A DNA stretch of 13,686 nucleotides from Bacteroidales bacterium UBA1751 (GTDB taxonomy: Bacteria; Bacteroidota; Bacteroidia; Bacteroidales; UBA932): contig DCHN01000047.1 of the NCBI GenBank assembly GCA_002315995.1, positions 1 to 13,686 of the forward strand. The letters are read 5' to 3'. Position 1 is the first letter of the stretch; each line of letters starts with the position of its first letter. The notes beneath the pieces are model-generated. The model worked only from the letters and a program-made list of their open reading frames with translations. It made no database searches and had not been told where the DNA came from. The position numbers and the translations under genes were made by a program. Positions 7,282-13,686 of the stretch are shown here, in pieces.

Positions 7282-9051
7282 TTAAATATCAATTATTCTG
7301 TCGCAGAATGCAATAGAACTCTCCCTGTGAGCAATTGTTATTATGGTCAGATTAGAATTCTCCCTTGAAATTGCTTCAACCGCGTTGTTCACCTCCAGCT
7401 CCATTCTTGAATCAAGTGAGCTGGTAGCCTCATCGAGGAAGAGCACCTGAGGTCTCTTATAGAGGGCTCTGGCTATTCCGAGACGCTGCTTCTGCCCACC
7501 GGAAACCTTGCATCCGCCTTCGCCTATCACAGTGTAGATACCATGTTCAAGCGAGTTTACAAAATCAAGGAGTTGTGCCTGTTTGAGTGCCTCCATAATT
7601 CTTTCCAAGATTCCAGGTTCAATAGGGAAGTGCTGGTTAGGCTCCTGCTTCTCGGTAAGTAGTTCCTTAACTGTCAGTGGCTTGTTGTCCTTAACGTCAA
7701 ACAATACGTTGAAGGCGACATTCTCCGCAATTGAACAGCCGAGCAGTTGAACATCCTGCGGAACGTATCCCACACTCTCAAGCCACGAATCGGCGTTCTC
7801 CTTGCAGAGCGTCACGCCATCTATGGCAACCCTACCCGAAATGGGAGTGTAGAGGCCGAGCATCAAGTTGAACAGTGTGGACTTTCCCCTTCCGGAGACG
7901 CCTCTGAATCCCACTCGCTCTCCTTTGTGTATCTCAAACGAGATCTCTTCAAGAACGGGTTCGTTGGGATTGAAACAGAATGTGAGATTCTCAACGCTGA
8001 TACTTCTGTTGAATGTAATTGAATCGGTTGCCTTAGGTGAACTCTTCTGTGCAGAACCTTCAAGGGCGTTGCAGATTATTTCAATTGCGTAGTTGTTGTT
8101 CTTTATGCTTGAATAACTTCCCAGTATGGAGCGGAAAGCCGGAAGAATCCTTATGGCACCAGCGCAGAAAAGAGCCAGCCACAGACTCAGCGTGCTCCAT
8201 TGCTGCCCAGATGTAAGAATAAGGAAGCAGATGCATATAATTATTGAGAGCTCCATAAGGAATGATGTGATTCTTCCAATAAGAATGCTCTTCAACCTGC
8301 GATAGCTTATTGCATCAAGTCCGCTGTTGAACCTTGTCATCATCTTGCCGAATGCCCCGTATATTTTTACGGCCCCCCAGTTGCGGAATGTCTCCTGTAC
8401 CGTGCGGTACTGATTGGAGCGCGCGCGGTTCTCGAGCCTTCCATACAGGATGAGCTTCTCCCTTACAAAAATGAAGTAGACCAGCACTGAAGGCGTAAGA
8501 GAGATTACTATTGCAATTGCGGAAACAGGCGATATTGCAGCAATAAGTGCAAATGTGACAATTGTGACCACACTCTCCGCTACAAGTGAGAGAATCTGCA
8601 TTAGAACAAGAGTGGCCGCATTGTAACAGACAGCGTTTATCTTGTAGGTGAGGTCAACCGTTCCGTTATCTTTAATGAAACTCAGCCCCTTGCCGTAGAA
8701 CTCCTTGAATAGGCGGCTTGAAAAGTAACGGTATATCCCAAGCACATATTTTGTCTGGTATCTCTGGAGAATCTGTGACAGAATAAACTTTACGCAGAGT
8801 ATTAAAATGGTAATGAGTCCAAGCCACAGGACAAAACCGCTTATGTTCCCGTCAGGGGAGAGGAAATCCATAAGTCTTTTCAGAAACGGATATTTTTCCA
8901 ATTCGCCCCCATTGAGCAGAAGTATGAAGATTGGAAGAATAACCGCTATTCCTGCAAGGTCAAGAATTGAACTGAGCAGAATGGAGCCGCTCACCCAAAC
9001 AGATTGCTTCTTGTACTCTTTTGGAAGAATGTCTATAAGTTTTCCTATCAT
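7282..9051 (-). CDS. ABC half-exporter (membrane domain fused to ATPase)
   Basis: A 589-aa type IV (MsbA/PglK-like) half-transporter that should work as a homodimer in the inner membrane. The membrane domain spans about 15-310, with hydrophobic helices near 18-46, 72-95, 150-175, 177-197 and 265-300. The ATPase shows Walker A GVSGRGKST (384-392), Q-loop PQD (431-433), signature VSGGQKQR (516-523), Walker B VLFLDEATSSLD (536-547) and switch His575. All catalytic residues are intact. Between the Q-loop region (ending about 448) and the helix before the signature (about 485) there is an insert of roughly 27 residues compared with MsbA. There is no N-terminal C39 peptidase domain. The peptidase gene follows after one base, favouring peptide or modified-peptide export. 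A lipid-linked sugar flippase of the PglK kind is the main alternative. The ATG at 9051 starts directly before a hydrophobic N-terminus. Confidence 0.9.
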   Translation of the reverse strand: MIGKLIDILPKEYKKQSVWVSGSILLSSILDLAGIAVILPIFILLLNGGELEKYPFLKRLMDFLSPDGNISGFVLWLGLITILILCVKFILSQILQRYQTKYVLGIYRYFSSRLFKEFYGKGLSFIKDNGTVDLTYKINAVCYNAATLVLMQILSLVAESVVTIVTFALIAAISPVSAIAIVISLTPSVLVYFIFVREKLILYGRLENRARSNQYRTVQETFRNWGAVKIYGAFGKMMTRFNSGLDAISYRRLKSILIGRITSFLMELSIIICICFLILTSGQQWSTLSLWLALFCAGAIRILPAFRSILGSYSSIKNNNYAIEIICNALEGSAQKSSPKATDSITFNRSISVENLTFCFNPNEPVLEEISFEIHKGERVGFRGVSGRGKSTLFNLMLGLYTPISGRVAIDGVTLCKENADSWLESVGYVPQDVQLLGCSIAENVAFNVLFDVKDNKPLTVKELLTEKQEPNQHFPIEPGILERIMEALKQAQLLDFVNSLEHGIYTVIGEGGCKVSGGQKQRLGIARALYKRPQVLFLDEATSSLDSRMELEVNNAVEAISRENSNLTIITIAHRESSIAFCDRIIDI

Positions 9052-9055
9052 AGGG

Positions 9056-9063
9056 CAAAGTTA
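9056..9063 (-). promoter_or_regulatory. -7 promoter element of the ABC exporter-peptidase operon
   Basis: The minus strand reads TAACTTTG, a full TAnnTTTG match, with only CCCT between it and the ATG at 9051. Transcription normally starts about six or seven bases after this element, which would place the start at or next to the ATG and give a leaderless or nearly leaderless message. No -33 TTG is evident. Confidence 0.55.
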
Positions 9064-9096
9064 ACCAATAGCTGAGATTTTCTCCCGTTTTTTAAT

Positions 9097-9104
9097 TAAG
9101 TTTG
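9097..9104 (+). promoter_or_regulatory. -7 promoter element of the M28 peptidase gene
   Basis: TAAGTTTG matches TAnnTTTG. The first in-frame TTG of the following reading frame (9102) lies inside this element, so translation must begin downstream, at the ATG at 9123 or 9129. The expected leader is only about 12-18 bases. No -33 TTG is evident. Confidence 0.55.
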
Positions 9105-9122
9105 CGTCAATTTCGTATAAAA

Positions 9123-10616
9123 ATGGATATGAAGCGGGTTAAAATTGTTTATATGGCATTGGCGGCTCTTCTGGCCGTATCGTGCACAGCTATTAAAGAG
9201 AAACAGGAGATGAAAAAAATGGAGGCTTGCAGGGAGTACTACGCCCAGGTTATAAAGGAGCTCTCAACTGATTCAATCTATTGGGGAAGAAACAACTACA
9301 ACAATGGAGACATCAAAGCTGCAAAGTATATAATTGACCAGTTGGTCGGGTTTGGAGGTGTTCCTGCTTCCCAGTCACCAATGGCAGTTGTGCCAGAAGG
9401 TGTTGAGGCACATCCGGCATACAAGTCACCGGTTCTTCCGTATGATGGAATAGGACGCTGGGCTTCGGTTGCGGGCGAAGAGGGTAGCATAGAGTATCAG
9501 AAATATGTTCCTTTTCTCCAGACCTTCTCTTTTGACCTCAATGTTATGAGGGGAGCAATGAGCCTCATTGTAGATGGCAAGAATATGGTTCCAACCGTTG
9601 ACTACATAGTAAAGGAGTCAAGTCCAAGCTGCAAGGGAAAGTTCGAGATCAAGTACCTTGATGACAAATATTATTCTCAGGAGGAGTTTGTAAAGCATCT
9701 CAACAGCGGCGCGTACAAGAATGCGTTTGTTGTGGTTGACTGGGCAAAGTACAACACACTTCCTTTTGAATCACGTCTTGAGCGATATATGCCTTACTTG
9801 GGACCTCTTGACAAAGTGGGTGGTATTATACTCAAGGATGATGCAGGAACATATACAACCAATGTACAGTTTCCATACTTCAAGGCAAGAGCATATTACC
9901 TCACACCTGAACCTGTTCTCTTTGTGAACGGAACATTCCCATCAGATGCAAAAGAGCTTGAAATTGAGCTTGAGTCTGAGATGATTTTCAAGCATGATGC
10001 CCACAATGTTGTAGCTTATTTGCCAGGAACAGGAAAGAATGCCAAAACGGATGAGTGCATAACTTTCATTGCGCACTACGACCATTTGGGAGCAATGGGT
10101 GCCGAGAATATCTTTCCTGGAGCCAATGACAATGCATCCGGTGTTGCAATGCTGCTTTCATTTATGAAGTATTGGCAGGAGACCGAGCACAGCATGCCTT
10201 TACAGTTCATCTTCCTTGATTCCGAGGAGGCAAATCTTCTTGGCGCGTTCTACAATGCTGCAAATCCTATTATTCCTCTGGAGAAAATCAAATGCATTCT
10301 CGACTGTGATATGGTTGGTGATAACGGTGATATACTCAACTGCCAGTGTGAAGAGAACGGCAGGTGGATCATTGATGCCCTCAAGAAGATAAATGATGAG
10401 AGTGAAGATGGTTTTGCTGACTTTGCCATTTCACCTGTTGACGACAACTCAGACCACTATGCATATCAGCTTGCTGGCGTTCCTTCAACCTACTTTGAGA
10501 CAAAGGGTGAGTTCTATGACCACTACCACACCCCAAGAGATACATACGAGCATACCACAACATACAACTATCACAGGTTGTTCAATATGCTCACCAAATT
10601 TGTGAACAGCTTCTAA
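9123..10616 (+). CDS. M28-family zinc peptidase, predicted lipoprotein
   Basis: A 497-aa exported metallopeptidase, probably an aminopeptidase. The N-terminus is a lipoprotein signal: KR, a hydrophobic stretch, then the lipobox AVSC with Cys21 as lipidated residue, followed by a charged segment (IKEKQE) that could favour surface display in Bacteroidota. The M28 metal and catalytic residues are in order: AHYDH (His318, Asp320), GANDNASG (Asp336), DSEEA (Glu368 base, Glu369 ligand), DMVGD (Asp396) and HYHTPRDT (His469). Residues about 115-290 form a long insertion between the N-terminal helix and the zinc core, in the position where a PA-like domain often sits. The second ATG (9129) is an equally good start and only two codons away. 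It is monocistronic, divergent from the exporter and convergent with the PLD gene. Natural substrate unknown; peptide scavenging is likely. Confidence 0.9.
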   Translation: MDMKRVKIVYMALAALLAVSCTAIKEKQEMKKMEACREYYAQVIKELSTDSIYWGRNNYNNGDIKAAKYIIDQLVGFGGVPASQSPMAVVPEGVEAHPAYKSPVLPYDGIGRWASVAGEEGSIEYQKYVPFLQTFSFDLNVMRGAMSLIVDGKNMVPTVDYIVKESSPSCKGKFEIKYLDDKYYSQEEFVKHLNSGAYKNAFVVVDWAKYNTLPFESRLERYMPYLGPLDKVGGIILKDDAGTYTTNVQFPYFKARAYYLTPEPVLFVNGTFPSDAKELEIELESEMIFKHDAHNVVAYLPGTGKNAKTDECITFIAHYDHLGAMGAENIFPGANDNASGVAMLLSFMKYWQETEHSMPLQFIFLDSEEANLLGAFYNAANPIIPLEKIKCILDCDMVGDNGDILNCQCEENGRWIIDALKKINDESEDGFADFAISPVDDNSDHYAYQLAGVPSTYFETKGEFYDHYHTPRDTYEHTTTYNYHRLFNMLTKFVNSF

Positions 10617-10627
10617 GTGGAAACCAG

Positions 10628-10653
10628 AAAAAATCCATTACCAGAGGTGGTAA
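10628..10653 (-). terminator. Possible terminator between convergent M28 and PLD genes
   Basis: TTACCA (10638-10643) and TGGTAA (10648-10653) form a perfect 6-bp stem with loop GAGG in the 40-base gap. Read on the minus strand the hairpin is followed after four bases by six T (10633-10628), which fits a modest terminator for the PLD gene. On the plus strand no T run follows, so termination of the peptidase message is less clear. Confidence 0.4.
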
Positions 10654-10656
10654 ACA

Positions 10657-11760
10657 TCAATCTGGAATAAGATAGCGGAATCTGTGGTATATATTGTACT
10701 TGGCGCGTGTGAGAGGTGAAAGTTCCTTCCAATACGCCTCATCGAGCGGAACCGATTCTGCTTTGAAATTGTTGAACTGGCGGTTGAACTCTTCAGCCGC
10801 CGGTTTGTCGTTTGTAAGGGCGGCCTCTTCAGCGTTGCGTCTGAAGGAACGGCAGGTGAAGTTAACCGAGCCTATGAAAAGATGCTGGTCATCTGCGCAT
10901 ACGGCTTTTGTGTGGTGGAATCCGGGTTTATATATCCACACCTTTGCCCCTGCCTCCTGCATCTTGTGAAGAAATCCCATTGCGCTTGCAAGATATGATG
11001 GAATGTCGCCTTTTTCTCCAATAAGAAACTCAACATCCACGCCTCTGCCTATGGCATCGAGAATCTTCTCTTCCATTGAAGAGGGCAGTGCAATGTATGG
11101 CTGTATGATATGTATGCTGCTTGAGGCGGTGCCGAGAAGCCTCTCCAGTGCTCTGGTATACTCCTCTTTTGTCTCCAGAATTGTTACTGACCGGTTGCCG
11201 GCTGAGAAGGTCAGTGTCATATCGTTCCAGTTGCCAACTTCAGGCAGACCTTTAATGTAGTAGTCGGCAATGTTGGTGCAGCCTATGCTGTTCCACTTTC
11301 CGTCAATTATCACAACCTTCCTGTGGTCTCTGCACAGGAGGTGGTTGAGGTATGGGACCTCAATTGGATCAATGCTTTTAATGGTGACACCCTTTGATGC
11401 CAACTCCTCCCGATTCCATTCGTCTGCCGGGGTGCCGAAACCATCAAGTTCAAGCATTACTTCAACTCCTCTTGATGCAGCTGCAAGTAGGCATCTCATG
11501 ATTTCGCCTCCAATGGAGTCGTTCTTGAATTCGTACATATCCATATATATGCTCTTCTGTGCAGAACCAATATGAACAGCAAGGGAGTCGTAGAACTCCT
11601 GAGCATTGGTGCATAGGTGTACAAAGGTGGAGTCAGGGTATGTGGCTTCAACCATGTGCTGATGCCTGCTCTCCTCCAGTGGAGACCAGCACAGGAGAAG
11701 AACAATTGCAGTTGCAACAATAATTAGTAGTGATATTCCTGTTATCCGAAGTGCTTTCAT
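10657..11760 (-). CDS. Phospholipase D-like/cardiolipin-synthase-like protein with one membrane anchor
   Basis: A 367-aa protein with one N-terminal membrane helix (about 6-24) and two HKD active-site motifs. Motif one is HRKVVIID (His146, Lys148, Asp153), followed by GCTN. Motif two is HTKAVCAD (His283, Lys285, Asp290), followed by GSVNFTCRS. Both have the HxK(x4)D spacing, so a complete PLD active site can form. PLD enzymes of this layout condense phosphatidylglycerol into cardiolipin or exchange phospholipid head groups. The protein is shorter than E. coli ClsA (486 aa) and has one anchor instead of two, so the exact reaction is uncertain; a nuclease of the PLD superfamily is an alternative. 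The orientation of the anchor is not clear. It follows the YqiA-like hydrolase by 39 bases on the same strand, so the two may be co-transcribed. Confidence 0.85.
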   Translation of the reverse strand: MKALRITGISLLIIVATAIVLLLCWSPLEESRHQHMVEATYPDSTFVHLCTNAQEFYDSLAVHIGSAQKSIYMDMYEFKNDSIGGEIMRCLLAAASRGVEVMLELDGFGTPADEWNREELASKGVTIKSIDPIEVPYLNHLLCRDHRKVVIIDGKWNSIGCTNIADYYIKGLPEVGNWNDMTLTFSAGNRSVTILETKEEYTRALERLLGTASSSIHIIQPYIALPSSMEEKILDAIGRGVDVEFLIGEKGDIPSYLASAMGFLHKMQEAGAKVWIYKPGFHHTKAVCADDQHLFIGSVNFTCRSFRRNAEEAALTNDKPAAEEFNRQFNNFKAESVPLDEAYWKELSPLTRAKYNIYHRFRYLIPD

Positions 11761-11799
11761 ATTTTAATGCTTGTTCTTGGAAGGTTTATGGTTGTTTTT

Positions 11800-12426
11800 C
11801 TATCGGCCGGGTGGGCAGTTATTCTGCTGCTCCTTGAGCCACGCAGGAATCTTCTTGGCCACGTTTTCGTTCATGCGGTGGCCGAACTTATCTGACCAGT
11901 AGATTGTGAAGCCGGCCTCTTCAAGGAGTTTTGCGTTCTTGCGGGATTCCACCTGCCCTACAAGCTCGTCATCCTTGGAGTAGACGCCAATGTTTATTTG
12001 TGCCGGCGCTATGCTGCGCTCCTGCTTGAATGCGGTGAATTTCCTTACAACAGTTTCATCTATCACATACTCGGTACGTCCGTCCTCACGTTCGCAGAAG
12101 AAGGTGTGTTTGCCGTAGCCAACTTTTCTTAGAGTGTGCTCAATGCTAATGGTGGCGTTGCATACTATCTTTATGGTGGAGAGCCCTTCCGGAATTGCGG
12201 CGTATGCGGTGAGAAAGCCTCCCATACTCGTGCCGGCAATAAGCTGCGGGCGGAAGACCTCTATCCACTCCTCAATTTTTGCTATGCTCTTCCATATATC
12301 CTCGTTCACCTCCGGACAGAGCCATTCGTACTCCGGAAAGTATCTTTTGAAAGCGGTGCTTGTGCCGGATTTTGCACCCGAGCCCAGACCGTGAATGTAC
12401 AGTGCGTATTTAGGCTTTTCTTCCAT
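11800..12426 (-). CDS. YqiA/UPF0227-like alpha/beta hydrolase
   Basis: A small cytoplasmic serine hydrolase (208 aa). Near the N-terminus YIHGLGSGAKS (10-20) is the oxyanion-loop motif. The nucleophile elbow is AGTSMGG with Ser67, the acid is probably Asp152 or Asp153 in YSKDDEL, and the histidine is in FGHRM (His183). The compact size and HGLGSG/GTSMGG pattern resemble the YqiA/YcfP esterases, which hydrolyse short acyl esters in vitro and whose physiological substrates are poorly known. The frame stays open back to 12528, but that extension runs through a perfect -7 promoter element. The ATG at 12426 is therefore the start, giving MEEKPKYALYIHG. The PLD-like gene follows 39 bases later. A role in lipid or acyl-ester turnover is a guess from that neighbour. 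Confidence 0.82.
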   Translation of the reverse strand: MEEKPKYALYIHGLGSGAKSGTSTAFKRYFPEYEWLCPEVNEDIWKSIAKIEEWIEVFRPQLIAGTSMGGFLTAYAAIPEGLSTIKIVCNATISIEHTLRKVGYGKHTFFCEREDGRTEYVIDETVVRKFTAFKQERSIAPAQINIGVYSKDDELVGQVESRKNAKLLEEAGFTIYWSDKFGHRMNENVAKKIPAWLKEQQNNCPPGR

Positions 12427-12431
12427 AAGTG

Positions 12432-12461
12432 CAAATTTACGCCAACTCCTTCTAAAAGCAA
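12432..12461 (-). promoter_or_regulatory. Promoter of the YqiA-like gene (-33 and -7)
   Basis: The minus strand has TTG (12461-12459), 19 bases, then TAAATTTG (12439-12432). This fits the Bacteroidota pattern of TTG, about 17-23 bases, TAnnTTTG. Only five bases (CACTT) separate it from the ATG at 12426, so the message should have almost no leader. This is the best-formed promoter in the window. Confidence 0.65.
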
Positions 12462-12492
12462 GTGCACAGAGAGTTTTAACAGAAGTTTTTTG

Positions 12493-12500
12493 TACCTTTG
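12493..12500 (+). promoter_or_regulatory. -7 promoter element of the glycosyltransferase gene
   Basis: TACCTTTG matches TAnnTTTG 38 bases before the ATG at 12539, giving an expected leader of about 30 bases. It diverges from the YqiA-like promoter 53 bases away. No -33 TTG is evident. Confidence 0.55.
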
Positions 12501-12538
12501 CAAGAGAATCTGTTTTGAAATTTATCACACATTATAGC

Positions 12539-13686
12539 ATGAAAAATATCAATTGTTTTATTCCTTTTCAGGATGAGGCCCAGGTTAAGGCTACCATTGA
12601 GAACCTCAAGGCTCAGGAGCTTGTAAATGAGATTTTCCTTCTCTTTGCAGGAGAGGCATCAAAGGCTCCTTCTCAGGTTATGGGTTGCAAGGTTATTGCA
12701 GTTCCAGCCCTCAATTCAACAGTTGCCATAAAGGCAATTGCTGCCAATTCAAACGCAAAGTATTCTCTTATCTCTACAAAGTACACCACATTGAGTTTCG
12801 TACTCTTTGCTCTTGAGAGAATGGAGAACCTCATTGAGGATTCAGGCGCTGCAATGGTTTATGCAGACCACTTCAACCAGGTTGGCGACGTGAGGACAAA
12901 CGCTCCTGTAATTGACTATCAGTTCGGTTCACTCCGTGATGACTTCGATTTCGGTTCAGTTCTTTTCTACAGAAGCGCTGCCGTTAAGGAGGCTGCAGGC
13001 AGAATGGACATTGAGTACAACTTTGCAGGTATGTATGACCTCCGCCTGAAGGTTTCGCAGAGAGGCGTTCTCGAGCACATCAACGAGTATCTCTACTACG
13101 ATGTTGAAACAGATAACCGTAAGTCAGGTGAGAAGATCTTCGACTATGTGGATCCTAAGAACCGTGCCGTTCAAATTGAAATGGAGAAGGCTTGTACAGA
13201 GCATCTCAAGGCTATTGGCGGATACCTCAGACCTGAGTTCACACATATTGAGTTCAGCAACGATCCATTCGAGTATGAGGCTTCAGTAGTTATCCCTTGC
13301 AAGAACAGGGTTCGTACAATTGGTGATGCAATTGCATCTGCGCTGAACCAGAAGACAACCTGCAAGTACAATGTAATTGTAGTTGACGACAACTCCGAGG
13401 ATGGTACAGTTGACGTAATAAAGAAGTTCGTAGGCGATCCTAAACTCATCTATATTGCACAGGATAAGTCATATCACGCTATTGGTGGTAACTGGAATGT
13501 GGCTCTCCACCATCCAAAATGTGGAAAGTTTGCAATTCAGCTCGATTCAGATGACGTTTACTTCGATGAGAACACCGTTCAGAAGTTTGTTGACGCATTC
13601 TATGCACAGAACTGCGCAATGGTTGTAGGTACATACAGAATGACCAACTTCCACATGGAGACAATTCCTCCTGGAGTAATTGACCA
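12539..13686 (+). CDS. Tandem-domain family 2 glycosyltransferase, 3' end outside the window
   Basis: The frame is open from the ATG at 12539 to the window edge (382 codons seen, no stop). The second domain is a clear GT2 GT-A fold: SVVIPCKNRVRTI (about 249-261), VVDDNSEDGT (281-290), and the metal-binding LDSDDVYFDEN (335-345, DSDD at 336-339). The first 235 residues look like another GT2-like domain: a short start FIPFQDEAQVKATIENLKAQ (7-26), VYADH (108-112) and MYDLRLKVSQRG (165-176). At the place where a DXD motif is expected, however, it reads ISTKYTTLS (about 78-86). So the first half is probably a non-catalytic or diverged domain. The enzyme should add a sugar from a nucleotide donor to a glycan or lipid; donor and acceptor are unknown. 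Lysine is coded AAG in 22 of 25 cases, suggesting good expression. Catalysis past residue 382 cannot be judged. Confidence 0.87.
   Translation, partial: MKNINCFIPFQDEAQVKATIENLKAQELVNEIFLLFAGEASKAPSQVMGCKVIAVPALNSTVAIKAIAANSNAKYSLISTKYTTLSFVLFALERMENLIEDSGAAMVYADHFNQVGDVRTNAPVIDYQFGSLRDDFDFGSVLFYRSAAVKEAAGRMDIEYNFAGMYDLRLKVSQRGVLEHINEYLYYDVETDNRKSGEKIFDYVDPKNRAVQIEMEKACTEHLKAIGGYLRPEFTHIEFSNDPFEYEASVVIPCKNRVRTIGDAIASALNQKTTCKYNVIVVDDNSEDGTVDVIKKFVGDPKLIYIAQDKSYHAIGGNWNVALHHPKCGKFAIQLDSDDVYFDENTVQKFVDAFYAQNCAMVVGTYRMTNFHMETIPPGVID

Noticed and set aside
9052..9122. A short precursor peptide gene for the exporter-peptidase cassette
   Set aside because: The gap is only about 70 bases and filled with two promoters. 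The other flank (6746-6791) is 46 bases with no open frame, so no cargo gene fits here.
12427..12528. An N-terminal extension of the YqiA-like protein by 34 codons
   Set aside because: The extension overlaps a well-formed -33/-7 promoter, and the family N-terminus begins at the ATG at 12426.
12136..12537. A 133-codon open frame on the plus strand opposite the YqiA-like gene
   Set aside because: It is antisense to a gene with a complete hydrolase triad, its sequence is low-complexity and rich in cysteine and arginine, and it runs through the divergent promoters.

Overview
The window looks like chromosomal DNA from a Bacteroidota bacterium, most likely of the order Bacteroidales. The evidence is: several copies of the phylum's characteristic -7 promoter element TAnnTTTG just upstream of genes; almost no Shine-Dalgarno sequences; a tRNA gene without an encoded CCA end; and a lipoprotein with a lipobox but no classical gram-positive features. 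I see no phage, transposon, CRISPR or plasmid genes. This is an ordinary, dense chromosomal segment with a few unusual genes.

Layout. (1) Positions 1-90: the 3' two-thirds of a tRNA-Ala(UGC) and its strong terminator. (2) Positions 154-6087, all on the minus strand: metY, metX, a fused aspartokinase/homoserine dehydrogenase (thrA type) and asd, transcribed in that order. Together they encode every step from aspartate to homocysteine: aspartate to aspartyl phosphate (ThrA kinase half), to aspartate semialdehyde (Asd), to homoserine (ThrA dehydrogenase half), to O-acetylhomoserine (MetX), to homocysteine (MetY). metY-metX and thrA-asd are each tightly spaced. A -7 element before thrA suggests an extra internal promoter. 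(3) Positions 6251-6745, plus strand: an Lrp/AsnC-family regulator divergent from metY. The AT-rich gap between them holds two symmetric elements, so it is a natural candidate for local control of the methionine genes. (4) Positions 6792-9051, minus strand: a two-gene cassette of an ABC half-exporter followed one base later by a small S24/S26-type serine peptidase, with no cargo gene visible. (5) Positions 9123-10616, plus strand: a secreted M28-family zinc peptidase lipoprotein. (6) Positions 10657-12426, minus strand: a small YqiA-like alpha/beta hydrolase followed by a membrane-anchored phospholipase-D/cardiolipin-synthase-like protein. (7) Positions 12539 to the window end, plus strand: a glycosyltransferase with two tandem GT2-like domains, cut off by the window edge. 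Its first domain appears to have lost the metal-binding motif.

Three gene pairs are divergent (metY/lrp, ABC exporter/M28, esterase/glycosyltransferase) and two are convergent (lrp/peptidase, M28/PLD). Each convergent gap contains a small inverted repeat. Several long reading frames begin at TTG or GTG codons that fall within upstream genes or promoters, so I moved those starts to internal ATGs. No gene-free stretch exceeds about 165 bases. I do not see a clear new system. The items most worth following up are the exporter-peptidase cassette, the fused ThrA inside a methionine cluster with its divergent Lrp regulator, and the tandem glycosyltransferase.
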